Source of the DNA: Rhodanobacter sp. 67-28
GTDB lineage: Bacteria > Pseudomonadota > Gammaproteobacteria > Xanthomonadales > Rhodanobacteraceae
Assembly: GCA_001898415.1 (NCBI GenBank)
Contig: MKTU01000036.1
Coordinates: 62,001 to 126,000 of the forward strand
Length of the DNA stretch: 64,000 bases
Direction: 5' to 3'
In this document: piece after piece, positions 7,651 to 19,903 of the stretch
Layout of the letters: every line of letters begins with the position of its first letter
How positions within the stretch are numbered: the stretch's first letter is position 1
Notes under the pieces: model-generated
The model's input: the letters and a program-made list of their open reading frames with translations, nothing else
Told to the model about the DNA's origin: nothing
Database searches by the model: none
Translations under genes and position numbers: made by a program

Positions 7651-10131
7651 TCAATGCGTCAGTGAGTGTCCTTCCGCCGACTCCCCGGCGACGGCTGCCG
7701 GCGGCGTCTCGCTCGCCGGCTTGGGCTGCACCGGATGCTCCAGTGCGATGTCGAGCACCTCATCGATCCAGCGCACCGGGTGGATCTCCAGCGATTCGGT
7801 GATGTTCGCCGGCATGTCCACCAGATCCTTCTTGTTGTCCTCGGGAATGATTACCGTGGTGATGCCGCCGCGATGCGCCGCCAGCAGCTTTTCCTTGAGA
7901 CCGCCGATGGGCAGCACGCGACCACGCAGGGTGATCTCGCCGGTCATGGCCACTTCCGAACGCACCGGCACCTTGGTCAGCACCGACACCAGCGCGGTGC
8001 ACATGGCGATGCCAGCGCTGGGACCGTCCTTGGGGGTGGCACCCTCGGGAACGTGGATGTGCACGTCGAGCTTCTGGTGGAACTCCGGATCGATGCCAAG
8101 CCGGTCGGCGCGCGCGCGCACCACCGAGAGCGCAGCCTGGATCGACTCCTTCATCACGTCGCCCAACTGGCCGGTGTGCACAAGACGCCCCTTGCCCGGC
8201 ACCACCGAGCCCTCGATGCTGAGCAACTCGCCGCCGACCTGGGTCCACGCCAAGCCAGTGACCAGGCCCACTTCGTTCTGCTGCTCCTTGCGGCCGAAGT
8301 CGAAACGACGCACGCCGAGGTAGTCGCCCAGGTTCGCCGCGTCCACCTTGACGCGGCCTGCCGCGACCTTCGACTTGCCTGCAGCCGCTTTCGCCCGCGG
8401 CGTCCCGGTCTTGGCCTTGGCCTTCTTCACCTGGCCGAGAGTCAACTCCTTGACCACCTTGCGGCAGATCTTGGAAATCTCGCGCTCCAGATTGCGCACG
8501 CCGGATTCGCGCGTGTAGTAGCGCACGATGTCGCGCAACGCCTCTTCGGCGACGTCGAGTTCCTCCGGCTTGAGGCCGTTCGCCTTGAGCTGTTTCGGCA
8601 ACAGATACTTGCGCGCGATGCCGAGCTTCTCGTCTTCGGTGTAACCCGGGATGCGGATGACCTCCATGCGGTCGAGCAGCGGGCCGGGGATGTTCAGCGA
8701 ATTGGCGGTGGCAATCCACATCACCTCGGACAGATCCAGGTCGACCTCCAGATAGTGGTCGTTGAATGCGTGGTTCTGCTCCGGATCGAGCACCTCCAGC
8801 AGCGCCGACGAGGGATCGCCGCGGAAGTCCATCGACATCTTGTCGATCTCGTCCAGCACGAACAGCGGATTCCGTGCGCCGGCCTTGTTGATGTTCTGCA
8901 CGATGCGCCCGGGCATGGAGCCGATGTAGGTGCGTCGGTGGCCGCGAATCTCGGCCTCGTCGCGCACGCCACCCAGGCTCATGCGAACGAACTTGCGGTT
9001 GGTCGCCTTGGCAATCGACTGGCCCAGCGAGGTCTTGCCCACGCCGGGCGGGCCGACCAGGCACAGGATCGGCCCCTTCATCACCGACACGCGCTGCTGC
9101 ACGGCGAGATATTCGAGGATGCGCTCCTTCACCTTCTCCAGGCCGAAATGATCAGCGTCGAGCACTTCCTGCGCCATCTGCAGGTCCTTGCGCACCTTGC
9201 TGCGCTTCTTCCACGGCACGCCGACCAGCCAGTCCAGGTAGTTGCGCACGACGGTGGCCTCGGCCGACATCGGCGACATCTGGCGCAGCTTGCCGAATTC
9301 CTGCCGTGCCTTGGCCAGCACCGGCTTGGGCATGCCGGCAGCTTCGATCTTCTTCTGCAGTTCCTCGACCTCGTTGGGACCGTCCTCGCCGTCGCCCAGC
9401 TCCTTCTGGATCGCCTTCATCTGTTCGTTGAGGTAGTACTCGCGCTGACTCTTTTCCATCTGCGACTTGACCCGGCCGCGGATGCGCTTTTCGACCTGTT
9501 GCAGGTCCATCTCGCCATCGACCAGCCCGATCAGCAGTTCCAGCCGCTTGCCCACGTCGGCCGTCTCCAGCACCTTCTGCTTGTCGGCCATGCGCACGGA
9601 AAGATGCGCGGCGATGGAATCGGCCACGCGCGAGGGGTCGTCGATGCCGGACAGGCTGGCCAGCACTTCCGGCGGCAGCTTGCGGCTCTGCTTGACCAGT
9701 TGCTCGAACAGCGAGATCAGCGTGCGAGAAACGACGTCGAGCTCGCGTTCCTTCGCGTTGTACGCCGGCTCGATGACGCGCGAACGCGCAGTCAGCATGC
9801 CGTCGACTTCCTTGAAATCCTCGATCGCGACGCGCGACTGCCCTTCCACCAGCACCTTGACCGTGCCGTCCGGAAGTTTCAGCAGCTGCAGCACGCCGGC
9901 CAGCGTGCCGACCTGATGCAGGTCGGCCACCTCGGGGTCGTCGATGTCCGGGCTGGTCTGCGCCACCAGCAGGATCTGCCGTTCGCCTTCCATCGCGCGC
10001 TCCAGCGCCCGCATCGACTTGTCGCGGCCGACGAACAGCGGGATCACCATGTGCGGATAGACCACCACGTCGCGCAGGGGCAGTACCGGCAGGGTGTCCA
10101 GCGCGACGGGGGCGGGGGCTTGCTTGGCCAT
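7651..10131 (-). CDS. lon: ATP-dependent protease Lon
   Basis: An 826-residue LonA protease that degrades misfolded and regulatory proteins in the cytoplasm. The N-terminal substrate domain starts [15 protein letters not shown]. The AAA+ module has Walker A GPPGVGKT (about 359) and Walker [10 protein letters not shown]. The protease domain carries the Ser-Lys dyad in KDGPSAG (about 704) and GGLKEK (about 746). Between AAA+ and protease, around 565-597, there is a Lys/Ala-rich stretch ([20 protein letters not shown]) longer than the matching E. coli segment. ATG 10131 follows a GAGGAA ribosome site. Order clpX-lon-hupB is conserved. Confidence 0.97.
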   Translation of the reverse strand: MAKQAPAPVALDTLPVLPLRDVVVYPHMVIPLFVGRDKSMRALERAMEGERQILLVAQTSPDIDDPEVADLHQVGTLAGVLQLLKLPDGTVKVLVEGQSRVAIEDFKEVDGMLTARSRVIEPAYNAKERELDVVSRTLISLFEQLVKQSRKLPPEVLASLSGIDDPSRVADSIAAHLSVRMADKQKVLETADVGKRLELLIGLVDGEMDLQQVEKRIRGRVKSQMEKSQREYYLNEQMKAIQKELGDGEDGPNEVEELQKKIEAAGMPKPVLAKARQEFGKLRQMSPMSAEATVVRNYLDWLVGVPWKKRSKVRKDLQMAQEVLDADHFGLEKVKERILEYLAVQQRVSVMKGPILCLVGPPGVGKTSLGQSIAKATNRKFVRMSLGGVRDEAEIRGHRRTYIGSMPGRIVQNINKAGARNPLFVLDEIDKMSMDFRGDPSSALLEVLDPEQNHAFNDHYLEVDLDLSEVMWIATANSLNIPGPLLDRMEVIRIPGYTEDEKLGIARKYLLPKQLKANGLKPEELDVAEEALRDIVRYYTRESGVRNLEREISKICRKVVKELTLGQVKKAKAKTGTPRAKAAAGKSKVAAGRVKVDAANLGDYLGVRRFDFGRKEQQNEVGLVTGLAWTQVGGELLSIEGSVVPGKGRLVHTGQLGDVMKESIQAALSVVRARADRLGIDPEFHQKLDVHIHVPEGATPKDGPSAGIAMCTALVSVLTKVPVRSEVAMTGEITLRGRVLPIGGLKEKLLAAHRGGITTVIIPEDNKKDLVDMPANITESLEIHPVRWIDEVLDIALEHPVQPKPASETPPAAVAGESAEGHSLTH

Positions 10132-10249
10132 GGAAAAGCGATTCCTCGAATTCAAATGGGGTTTCGTCCCGACACTGCACCGGGCCCTTCAGCACGTCAA
10201 GTGGAGGCGATCCCGTGCCAGCGCAAGGCTTGCGATGGCCGCAAAACGA

Positions 10250-10279
10250 CGCGGCCCCGGTGAAACCACCGGGGCCGCG
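10250..10279 (-). terminator. Intrinsic terminator after clpX
   Basis: A strong GC hairpin, CGCGGCCCCGGTG with its complement and a 4-nt loop. Read on the minus strand it is followed within a few bases by GTTTT. It lies 22 bp after the clpX stop, so it should separate most clpX transcription from lon. Confidence 0.7.
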
Positions 10280-10300
10280 CAACGGGCACAGCGGAGTCGA

Positions 10301-11596
<1,296 letters not shown>

Positions 11597-11705
11597 AACT
11601 CTCGATCCTGCTGGTAAATCCGTGTGCGCCGCGAGAATACCACAGGCCTCCGCGTCTGCCTGCAGACGCAGAGCCCATGACGGGACACCGGGTAAAGTCG
11701 TCGAA

Positions 11706-12335
11706 TCAGGCGGATTTCACGGAATCCACGGCGCGCTTGTCGAGCACTTCGTCGATCAGGCCGTAGGTCTTGGCATCCTGCGCGTTCATGAAGCGGTCGC
11801 GTTCCATGTCCGCCTCGATCTTCTGCAGCGGCTGGCCGGTATGCTCCACGTAGAGGTTGTTCAACCGCTCGCGGATATACAGGATTTCGCGCGCCTGGAT
11901 CTCGATGTCGGTAGCCTGACCCTGGGCGCCGCCGGACGGCTGGTGGATCATGATGCGGGAGTTCGGCAAGGCGAAACGCTTGCCCTTGGCGCCCGCCATC
12001 AGCAGGAACGAGCCCATGCTGCAGGCTTGGCCGATGCACATGGTGCTCACCGCCGGCTTGATGAACTGCATCGTGTCGTAGATCGCCAGCCCGGCAGTAA
12101 CCGCTCCGCCGGGGCTGTTGATGTAGAAGTTGATGTCCTTGTCCGGGTTCTCCGACTCCAGGAACAGCATCTGCGCCACGATCAGGTTGGCCACCTGGTC
12201 GTTGACCTCGCCCACCAGGAAAATCACCCGCTCCTTCAACAGACGCGAGTAGATGTCGTAGGAGCGCTCGCCGCGAGCCGTCTGCTCGACGACCATCGGT
12301 ACCAGGTTGAGATTCTTGATGGGATCCATGGTCAT
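11706..12335 (-). CDS. clpP: ATP-dependent Clp protease proteolytic subunit
   Basis: A 209-residue serine peptidase that forms the ClpXP/ClpAP chamber. The catalytic triad is S106 (GQACSMGS), H131 (IMIHQP) and D180 (MERDRF). The N-terminal segment that is normally processed is present ([17 protein letters not shown]). It follows tig by 35 bp and precedes clpX, the standard gammaproteobacterial order. Confidence 0.98.
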   Translation of the reverse strand: MTMDPIKNLNLVPMVVEQTARGERSYDIYSRLLKERVIFLVGEVNDQVANLIVAQMLFLESENPDKDINFYINSPGGAVTAGLAIYDTMQFIKPAVSTMCIGQACSMGSFLLMAGAKGKRFALPNSRIMIHQPSGGAQGQATDIEIQAREILYIRERLNNLYVEHTGQPLQKIEADMERDRFMNAQDAKTYGLIDEVLDKRAVDSVKSA

Positions 12336-12370
12336 GCTCGCGGCTTGGGAGTGGACGGGCCTGGCAGTTG

Positions 12371-13663
12371 TCAGGCGTTGGCTGGGCGCATCACGTCATC
12401 GAAGCTCATTTCCTGCACAGTGGTCCTGGCGTGCTCGGCAACCCACTCTGCCACCTGATCTTCCATCACGCGATTCTGCAGCCCCGACATCAACTGGGGG
12501 TCGCCGTTGTAGAGTTCAATGACCTTCTCAGGCTCTTCGTAGGTCGAGGCAATCGCGGCCAGCTGCTCGGCGACCCGCTTGCGGTCGATCTTGAGCGCCT
12601 GCTTGCGCGCGATCTCGCCCATCAGCAGGCCGGCGATCACCCGCTTGCGGGCAATCGGCAAGGCGGCGTCGATCAGCTGCTGCGGCGGCTGCTGGCCTTC
12701 GGGCATGTTGCCCGCCGCCAGGGTGCGTGCCTCCGTCTGCACCATCATCTTGGGCACGTCCAGATCGCCGTGCGCATCGGCCAGCTTGCTGGCCACTTCC
12801 GACTTCAGGCGCGCCATCAGCGCGGCCTTGAGTTCGCGTTCCAGGTTGGCGCGAACCTCCTTGCGGAAGGTATCCAGGCTGCCATCCTCGATGCCGAACA
12901 GCTTGGCGAACTCCCCGTCGACCTCCGGCAGCTTCGGCTCCTGCACCTTGATGACGTGGAAACTCACCTTGGCGCTCTTGCCGGCCAGTTGCTCGTTGCG
13001 AAAATCCGCCGGGAACTCGATCGCCGCCTCGAACTGGTCGCCGGCCACGTGCCCGGCCAGGGCCTCGTCCAGCGCCGCGAACAGGGTGCCCGAACCCAGC
13101 ACGCTGCCGGCGCGCTCCTGGCCTTCGGCCGGGAAACGGTAGTCGTCGGCCGTGGCGGCATACTCGAACATCATGAAATCGCCGGCGGCCGAGGCACGCT
13201 CGACCTCCTCGAAACTGCGCCGCTGCAGGCGCAGGGTTTCCAGCATGCGGTCGATATCGGCGTCGGTGACCTCGGCCGCGGCGCGATGCACTTCCAGCGC
13301 GGAGACGTCGACTTCGGGAAACTCGGGCATGATCTCGAAGGTCGCCGTGTACGCGATCTCCCCGTTCTCGGGACGGCCGGTGGTGTTGATCGCCGGATTC
13401 GCGATGGGCTGCAGCTTCTCCTGCTCCACCGCCTCGCGCAGCGTGCTGCCGATCAGGTCGGAAAGCACTTCGCCCCGCACCTGCTCCCCGAAGCGCTGCT
13501 TGATCACCGTCACCGGTACCTTGCCCGGCCGGAATCCCTTCAGGCGAACGGTGCGCCCCATCTCCGCGATCCGCGCGCTGACCTGCGTCTCGAACCGCTC
13601 CGCGGGAAACTTCACCGTGAGCTTGCGCTCCAGCGAACCGACATTCTCAACCGAAACCTGCAT
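12371..13663 (-). CDS. tig: Trigger factor (ribosome-associated chaperone)
   Basis: A 430-residue chaperone and prolyl isomerase that binds nascent chains at the ribosome exit tunnel. The ribosome-docking signature GFRPGKVP is at 43-50. An FKBP-like domain occupies the middle (the segment around GDFMMFEY to [13 protein letters not shown]), and a long helical C-terminal chaperone domain follows. ATG 13663 has a near-ideal AGGAG ribosome site, and the start MQVSVE is typical. First gene of tig-clpP-clpX. Confidence 0.97.
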   Translation of the reverse strand: MQVSVENVGSLERKLTVKFPAERFETQVSARIAEMGRTVRLKGFRPGKVPVTVIKQRFGEQVRGEVLSDLIGSTLREAVEQEKLQPIANPAINTTGRPENGEIAYTATFEIMPEFPEVDVSALEVHRAAAEVTDADIDRMLETLRLQRRSFEEVERASAAGDFMMFEYAATADDYRFPAEGQERAGSVLGSGTLFAALDEALAGHVAGDQFEAAIEFPADFRNEQLAGKSAKVSFHVIKVQEPKLPEVDGEFAKLFGIEDGSLDTFRKEVRANLERELKAALMARLKSEVASKLADAHGDLDVPKMMVQTEARTLAAGNMPEGQQPPQQLIDAALPIARKRVIAGLLMGEIARKQALKIDRKRVAEQLAAIASTYEEPEKVIELYNGDPQLMSGLQNRVMEDQVAEWVAEHARTTVQEMSFDDVMRPANA

Positions 13664-13746
13664 GACGTCTCCTGGTACTACTCTTAAGTGTTGTGACCCT
13701 GTCACAGGCGCCATGGCGGGATTCCCCGCCTGCAAAAACGACCGAC

Positions 13747-13834
13747 CATGGTGCGAAAGGGGGGACTCGAACCCCCACGGGGGTTACCCGCTGGAACCTA
13801 AATCCAGTGCGTCTACCAATTCCGCCACTTTCGC
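13747..13834 (-). tRNA. tRNA-Leu (TAG)
   Basis: An 88-nt class II tRNA with long variable arm. The acceptor is GCGAAAG/CTTTCGC, the anticodon loop TTTAGGT gives TAG, the T-loop is GGTTCGAGTCC, and the CCA end is encoded. It lies 83 bp upstream of tig on the same strand. Confidence 0.97.
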
Positions 13835-14025
13835 GATGCTGCCGCCATGGACCGTGCGTGCCGGACGGCCCGGACGACCACCAGTCGTTGCCGAACACCG
13901 CCACGGGAACCCTGCGGCAGGCTTGCCCGAGTCGCGGATTCCCTGGTACGAAAGCGGATCATTTTACGGTTGCGCGGCCTTGCAGCACAAGCAGCCCCGT
14001 TGACGACCGCAACCGCCCAAAAGCA

Positions 14026-14056
14026 GACAGGCGCCCGGTTTTGCCGAGCGCCTGTC
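14026..14056 (-). terminator. Terminator after the Pro-Arg-His-Lys tRNA operon
   Basis: An inverted repeat with 9-bp arms, GACAGGCGC (14026-14034) and GCGCCTGTC (14048-14056). On the minus strand it is followed by TGCTTTTGGG. It starts 5 bp after tRNA-Lys, so it fits as the end of that tRNA transcript. Confidence 0.7.
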
Positions 14057-14061
14057 GTTAG

Positions 14062-14137
<76 letters not shown>

Positions 14138-14172
14138 AGAGACTGGGTCAACCCGGAAAACCGGGGTGGAAC

Positions 14173-14250
14173 TGGGGTGGATGATGGGATTCGAACCCAC
14201 GACAACCGGAATCACAATCCGGGACTCTAACCAGCTGAGCTACATCCACC
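14173..14250 (-). tRNA. tRNA-His (GTG)
   Basis: Cloverleaf with the extra 5' G (position -1) opposite the discriminator C that is diagnostic for tRNA-His. Anticodon loop TTGTGAT, T-loop GGTTCGAATCC, CCA encoded. Confidence 0.97.
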
Positions 14251-14262
14251 ATCGTTTGATAC

Positions 14263-14339
14263 TGGTGCGCCCGACAGGATTCGAACCTGCAACCCTCGGC
14301 TTAGAAGGCCGATGCTCTATCCGGTTGAGCTACAAGCGC
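14263..14339 (-). tRNA. tRNA-Arg (TCT)
   Basis: A 77-nt cloverleaf: acceptor stem GCGCTTG against CGGGCGC at the 3' side (one or two non-canonical pairs), anticodon loop CTTCTAA (TCT), T-loop GGTTCGAATCC, CCA encoded. Decodes AGA/AGG. Confidence 0.95.
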
Positions 14340-14364
14340 AGTCATCACCAGTAGAACATGTTGC

Positions 14365-14441
14365 TGGTCGGGGTAGAGGGATTCGAACCCCCGACTTTTG
14401 CGTCCCAAACGCAACGCTCTACCAGACTGAGCTATACCCCG
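14365..14441 (-). tRNA. tRNA-Pro (TGG)
   Basis: A 77-nt cloverleaf: acceptor CGGGGTA/TACCCCG, anticodon loop TTTGGGA (TGG), T-loop GGTTCGAATCC, CCA encoded. First gene of the Pro-Arg-His-Lys operon, just after the promoter at 14481-14509. Confidence 0.97.
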
Positions 14442-14480
14442 GATTCGAGCCCTCGACACAAGCACCATCGAAGCCTTGAA

Positions 14481-14509
14481 ATGTTACGGGTGACGCTTGG
14501 CCCAGTCAA
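14481..14509 (-). promoter_or_regulatory. Promoter of the tRNA-Pro operon
   Basis: On the minus strand TTGACT (14509-14504) is followed after 17 bp by TAACAT (14486-14481). The predicted start lies about 30 bp before tRNA-Pro. It follows the terminator of the upstream tRNA-Arg, so the four downstream tRNAs need their own promoter. Confidence 0.7.
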
Positions 14510-14583
14510 TCCGTACAAGCCGCACCATCCACATGAAACTGTCGTTTCGTCGCCGCGAAGCTCTCGTCGCGATGAAAACGAAA

Positions 14584-14601
14584 CGGGGTGCAAGCACCCC
14601 G
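14584..14601 (-). terminator. Terminator after tRNA-Arg(ACG)
   Basis: Hairpin CGGGGTG-CAAG-CACCCCG. On the minus strand it is followed by TTTCGTTTT. It begins 17 bp after the tRNA end, a classic intrinsic terminator layout. Confidence 0.78.
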
Positions 14602-14617
14602 CTCCACCGAATAAAAA

Positions 14618-14694
14618 TGGTGCGCCCGGAGAGATTCGAACTCCCGACCACCTAGTTCGTAGCCAGGTACTCTATCCAACTGAGCTACGGGCGC
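14618..14694 (-). tRNA. tRNA-Arg (ACG)
   Basis: A 77-nt cloverleaf: acceptor GCGCCCG/CGGGCGC, anticodon loop CTACGAA (ACG, normally edited to inosine at position 34), T-loop AGTTCGAATCT, CCA encoded. It has its own promoter and terminator and is a single-gene unit. Confidence 0.97.
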
Positions 14695-14716
14695 ACTGAA
14701 AAACTTGTCATGCCGT

Positions 14717-14740
14717 GCTTCGATGCCGGTGCATCGAAGC
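14717..14740 (-). other. Perfect hairpin in the leader of tRNA-Arg(ACG)
   Basis: Ten-bp arms GCTTCGATGC and GCATCGAAGC with a 4-nt loop. It lies between the promoter at 14759-14787 and the tRNA, so it should be transcribed in the 5' leader. It could guide RNase processing of the precursor; that is inference. Confidence 0.6.
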
Positions 14741-14758
14741 GCCGAAGCAAGAGGCGGA

Positions 14759-14787
14759 ATTATTCAGACTCCGCGCGCATGCGTCAA
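14759..14787 (-). promoter_or_regulatory. Strong promoter of tRNA-Arg(ACG)
   Basis: On the minus strand TTGACG (14787-14782) and AATAAT (14764-14759) are separated by exactly 17 bp, each matching five of six consensus bases. A GC-rich stretch follows the -10 box, as expected of stringently controlled stable-RNA promoters. Confidence 0.8.
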
Positions 14788-14824
14788 CCCTTTTCGCAAA
14801 ATTTCTTCATCTCCGACTCGGGGA

Positions 14825-14844
14825 CACCGCCAGTCAAGGCGGTG
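14825..14844 (-). terminator. Hairpin after ftsH
   Basis: Arms CACCGCC and GGCGGTG with a 6-nt loop, about 50 bp past the ftsH stop. No U-run follows on the minus strand, so it is only a candidate terminator or 3' stabiliser. Confidence 0.4.
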
Positions 14845-14893
14845 ATTGCAGGAGACCGCAGGCAGGCGTTCGCACCGTGCCCGCGGGATCGCA

Positions 14894-16844
<1,951 letters not shown>

Positions 16845-16852
<8 letters not shown>

Positions 16853-17498
16853 GAACAGTACTCGCCAGTGGCACCGCGGCAGGTTTGCGCCCGGTCGCCA
16901 GTGCATACACCTCACGCGAACGCGCGCGCGAGGCCTTGGGTTTACGCATCGTCACGCGACTGAAGTCTGCGCGCAAGCAACGCAGATAATCGTCAAAACC
17001 GACTCCCTGGAACAACTTGATCAGGAACGAGCCGCCCGGCTTGAGCCACTGCCTGCTGAAATCCAGCGCCAACTCCGCCAGTGCCATCGCGCGAATCTGG
17101 TCGGCAAGCGCCACTCCACTCATGTTGGGGGCTATATCGCACAGTACAAGATCCAGCCGGTGCCCCTCTAGGCGGGCCTCCAGCTGGCGCAGCACCGACT
17201 CCTCGCGGAAGTCGCCCTGCAGGAAATCCACCCCGGCGATGCTCTGCATCGGCAGGATGTCCAGCGCGAACACCTTGCCGCTGTCGCCCAGCCGGTTGCG
17301 CACCAATTGCGACCAGCTGCCCGGCGCCGCGCCCAGATCCACCACGTTGATGCCCGGCTTGAGCAGCTTGTCGCGCTCGATCAACTCCTCCAGCTTGTAG
17401 ACGGCACGCGAACGCAGCCCTTCGGCCTGTGCCTTCTTGACGTATTCGTCGTTGAAATGTTCACGCAGCCAGACTGCGCTGCTTTTGCTGCGGGCCAT
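16845..17498 (-). CDS. rlmE: 23S rRNA U2552 ribose 2'-O-methyltransferase RlmE (FtsJ)
   Basis: A 217-residue methyltransferase acting on U2552 of 23S rRNA late in 50S assembly. SAM motif I is [13 protein letters not shown]. The catalytic tetrad K35, D121, K161 and E196 lines up exactly three residues before the E. coli positions. ATG 17498 gives [14 protein letters not shown], a normal start. First gene of rlmE-ftsH and divergent from yhbY, as in E. coli. Confidence 0.96.
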
Positions 17499-17579
17499 GT
17501 CTTGAGGGAATATCTGATCGGGAGGAGGCCGTTGCATGATACCCTGTGCAGTCCCTTGATCGTGAACCTGGCCTGCCCC

Positions 17580-17876
17580 ATGCCGCTTACACCCTCGCAG
17601 ATCCGCTACCTGCGCGGCCTCGCCCACGACGTGAAACCCGTCGTGTTGCTGGGCAACAAGGGCGCCACCGAAGCTGTCGTGAAGGAGCTGGGACAGGCGC
17701 TGGACATCCACGAACTGGTGAAGGTGAAGCTCTCCGGCGGCGACAAGCAGGAGCGGCAGGCGCAGATCGACGTGCTCGCCAGCGGCACCGGCGCGGAGAC
17801 GGTCCACCAGATCGGCCATGTCGTGGTGCTGTTCCGCCGCAACGCCGACGAACCGGGCATCGCCCTGCCGCGCTGA
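17580..17876 (+). CDS. yhbY: CRS1-YhbY domain RNA-binding protein
   Basis: A 98-residue single-domain protein associated with pre-50S particles. The family features LTPSQIRYLRGLAHD near the N-terminus and the LLGNKG loop are present, followed by a basic-acidic helix and a hydrophobic final strand (GHVVVLFRR). It is divergent from rlmE-ftsH, as in E. coli, and its stop overlaps the next start as TGATG. Confidence 0.93.
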   Translation: MPLTPSQIRYLRGLAHDVKPVVLLGNKGATEAVVKELGQALDIHELVKVKLSGGDKQERQAQIDVLASGTGAETVHQIGHVVVLFRRNADEPGIALPR

Positions 17877-18253
17877 TGGACCTGTCACTGGAACAAGCCG
17901 ATGGCTATCTGCTGGTGCGTCGGGTTGACGCACGCAGTGTCACCCTGCTCGACCGGGTCGTCGAACACAGCTTCCTGCTCACCCCCGCCGGCATCACCGA
18001 AGCATGGCCGGTCACGGCCGCAGGCAGCCTCGGCGTCGACGACGTCCCCGTGCTGCTGGCATTGAAGCCCGAGGTGGTGATCCTGGGCACCGGCGAGCGT
18101 CAGGTGTTCCCGGCCGCGGCGTTCATGGCCGGCTTCCTGCACAAGGGCATCGGCATCGAGGTGATGGACAACGCGGCCGCCGCCCGTACCTACAACCTGC
18201 TGGCCGGCGAGGATCGCCAGGTCGTGGCCGGCTTCATCCTGCCTCCCGCCTGA
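17876..18253 (+). CDS. Mth938-like domain protein (DUF498 family)
   Basis: A 125-residue protein of the Mth938/NDUFAF3-like fold. Supporting segments are VVILGTGERQVFPA and GIGIEVMDNAAAARTYNLLAGEDRQVVAGFI, the two most conserved regions of the family. Function in bacteria is not established; the mitochondrial relative NDUFAF3 assists complex I assembly. It overlaps yhbY by one base and is convergent with nlpD. Confidence 0.85.
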   Translation: MDLSLEQADGYLLVRRVDARSVTLLDRVVEHSFLLTPAGITEAWPVTAAGSLGVDDVPVLLALKPEVVILGTGERQVFPAAAFMAGFLHKGIGIEVMDNAAAARTYNLLAGEDRQVVAGFILPPA

Positions 18254-18278
18254 TCGGGAACGTTCCGCGCCGCCGCGA

Positions 18279-19244
18279 TCAGCGTGGCGGCAGGTAGCTG
18301 AGCGGGTCCACCGGATTGCCATTCTTGCGGATCTGGAACTCGAGCTCGTTGCGGGTCGCGCCGGTGGAACCCATCTCGGCGATCTGCTGCCCGGCCATCA
18401 CCCGCTGGCCTTCCTTCACCAGGCGCCTGCGGTTGTGCCCGTAGGCCGACAGGAAACTGTCGTTGTGCTTGATGATGACCAATTCGCCATAGCCGACCAG
18501 GCCGTTGCCGCTGTAGACCACCACGCCATCGGCGGCAGCCCGCACCGGGTCACCCGAATTGCCCGCGATCTCGATGCCGGGAATGGCATCGCTGCCGTTG
18601 AAGCGCCCGACCACCGACCCGCCTTCGACGGGCCAGCGCCAGCTCACCCCACCGACATCACGCGCCGGGCCGGCGACCACGGGCTTGGCCACGGGTGGCA
18701 CTTTCGCCGGTGGCGTGACGGAAACGCCGGCCACCGGCACGGCATCCACCGCCGGCGGCGCATGCGCCGCCGGTGCGGCGGAAGGAATGGCGGGCCGCGC
18801 TGCGGCCGTCGCCGCCGTGGCTGACACGGCCTCGGTGACCGGTTCGAACACCGGAGCCGCGGCCGACGACGCGCCCGGCGCCCGAGCAGAACCGGCGGCC
18901 GTGCCCGGCGTGCGCGCCACGGCCGGCTTCGTCGCCGCCGGCGGCGACAGCGTCAAGCGCTGCCCCGGCCAGATCGTGTAGGGCGCCGCGATGGCATTCC
19001 ACTGGGCGAGGTCGCGAAAATCCACGCCGTTGCGGAAGGCGATGGAATAGAGCGTGTCCCCTTTTGCCACCACGTAGCTGCCACCCGGAATCGGCGTGCG
19101 CGCCACGCGGGAGGACGGCGCGGCGGTAGGCGACGGGTAGCTGCCCGCGGCGGGCTCGATCACCACCGAACTGCGCATGGTGCCGCAGCCGGCCAGCAAT
19201 GCCGCCGCGACAACCAGGCAGGGAAAGCGAACTGAATGATCCAT
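18279..19244 (-). CDS. nlpD: NlpD-type lipoprotein, amidase activator with LysM and LytM domains
   Basis: A 321-residue envelope lipoprotein that activates a cell-separation amidase. The signal peptide ends in a lipobox (LLAGC, Cys at about 17 from ATG 19244). One LysM (VVAKGDTLYSIAFRNG) follows, then an Ala/Pro-rich linker and a C-terminal LytM (M23) domain. The zinc ligands are lost: the first motif reads IPGIEIAG and the HxH position reads LEFQIR. This degeneration is characteristic of NlpD/EnvC activators. Longer starts at 19256 and 19280 are possible. Cotranscribed with surE-pcm-yqaA; no rpoS follows. Confidence 0.9.
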   Translation of the reverse strand: MDHSVRFPCLVVAAALLAGCGTMRSSVVIEPAAGSYPSPTAAPSSRVARTPIPGGSYVVAKGDTLYSIAFRNGVDFRDLAQWNAIAAPYTIWPGQRLTLSPPAATKPAVARTPGTAAGSARAPGASSAAAPVFEPVTEAVSATAATAAARPAIPSAAPAAHAPPAVDAVPVAGVSVTPPAKVPPVAKPVVAGPARDVGGVSWRWPVEGGSVVGRFNGSDAIPGIEIAGNSGDPVRAAADGVVVYSGNGLVGYGELVIIKHNDSFLSAYGHNRRRLVKEGQRVMAGQQIAEMGSTGATRNELEFQIRKNGNPVDPLSYLPPR

Positions 19245-19297
19245 GCGGTCCAGCATACCGAGGCGCGCTGCCATTTTCATGCGCACCGCGCCGCCAG

Positions 19298-19903
19298 TCA
19301 GCGCGGCCACAGCCACCACGCCAGCAGCACGACGAGCAATACCAGCGCGCCCCGGCCGATCCACTCGATGTTCTTGTGCAACATGCGCTCGGCGCGCTCG
19401 CCGAACAGGCGGATCAAAAGCGCCAGCAGCCACACGCGCTTGCCGCGGCCGACCGCCATGCAAGCCAGGAACGGCAGGACCGGCACGCCCACGATGCCGG
19501 CCGCCCAGGTGACGAACTTCATGGGGATCACCGGCTGCAGCGCCGCCAGCATCAATGCGCCCAGCATGGTCAACCAATGCTCGTTCATGTCCACGCGCAG
19601 ATTGTTCACCCAGGCGGTGATGACCTCCTGCATGTGCATGCTGAGCAGCGGCTTCACCGACTCGTAGGCCCAGTGGCCCAGTGCATAGCCGACCACCGAG
19701 CCGAGCAGGGAAAACAGCAGCGACATGTTGGCGTAGAAGAATGCCTTGAGTCGCTTGGCCAGCATCATCGGCGCAAGCATCACCTCCGGCATGATCGGGA
19801 AGATGAACGCCTCGAAGAAGCTCAACGCGCACAGGTAGTGCAGCGCGCGCGGTGCGCGAGCCCAGACCAGTGCGCGGGCGTAGAGCGGCTCGAACAGGCG
19901 CAT
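19298..19903 (-). CDS. YqaA family membrane protein (VTT/SNARE-associated domain)
   Basis: A 201-residue integral membrane protein with about four to five hydrophobic segments. It shows the family features ALSFFEAFIFPIMPEV near the N-terminus, GSVVGYALGHW in the middle and VIPMKFVTWAAGIVGVP, typical of the DedA/VTT superfamily. Related proteins act in lipid carrier flipping or membrane homeostasis, but YqaA itself is uncharacterised. It overlaps the pcm stop by one base (TGATG) and lies between pcm and nlpD, which is typical of Xanthomonadaceae. Confidence 0.85.
   Translation of the reverse strand: MRLFEPLYARALVWARAPRALHYLCALSFFEAFIFPIMPEVMLAPMMLAKRLKAFFYANMSLLFSLLGSVVGYALGHWAYESVKPLLSMHMQEVITAWVNNLRVDMNEHWLTMLGALMLAALQPVIPMKFVTWAAGIVGVPVLPFLACMAVGRGKRVWLLALLIRLFGERAERMLHKNIEWIGRGALVLLVVLLAWWLWPR

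Noticed and set aside
10132-10180. CCCCATTT upstream of lon as a sigma-32 -10 element
   Set aside because: The matching CTTGA element is about 34 bp away instead of 13-15, so a heat-shock promoter cannot be supported, although lon is often heat-induced.
7666-10263. A long open frame on the plus strand opposite lon
   Set aside because: Arg/His/Leu-rich shadow of a strongly GC-biased gene. No domain, no ribosome site, and lon on the other strand is certain.
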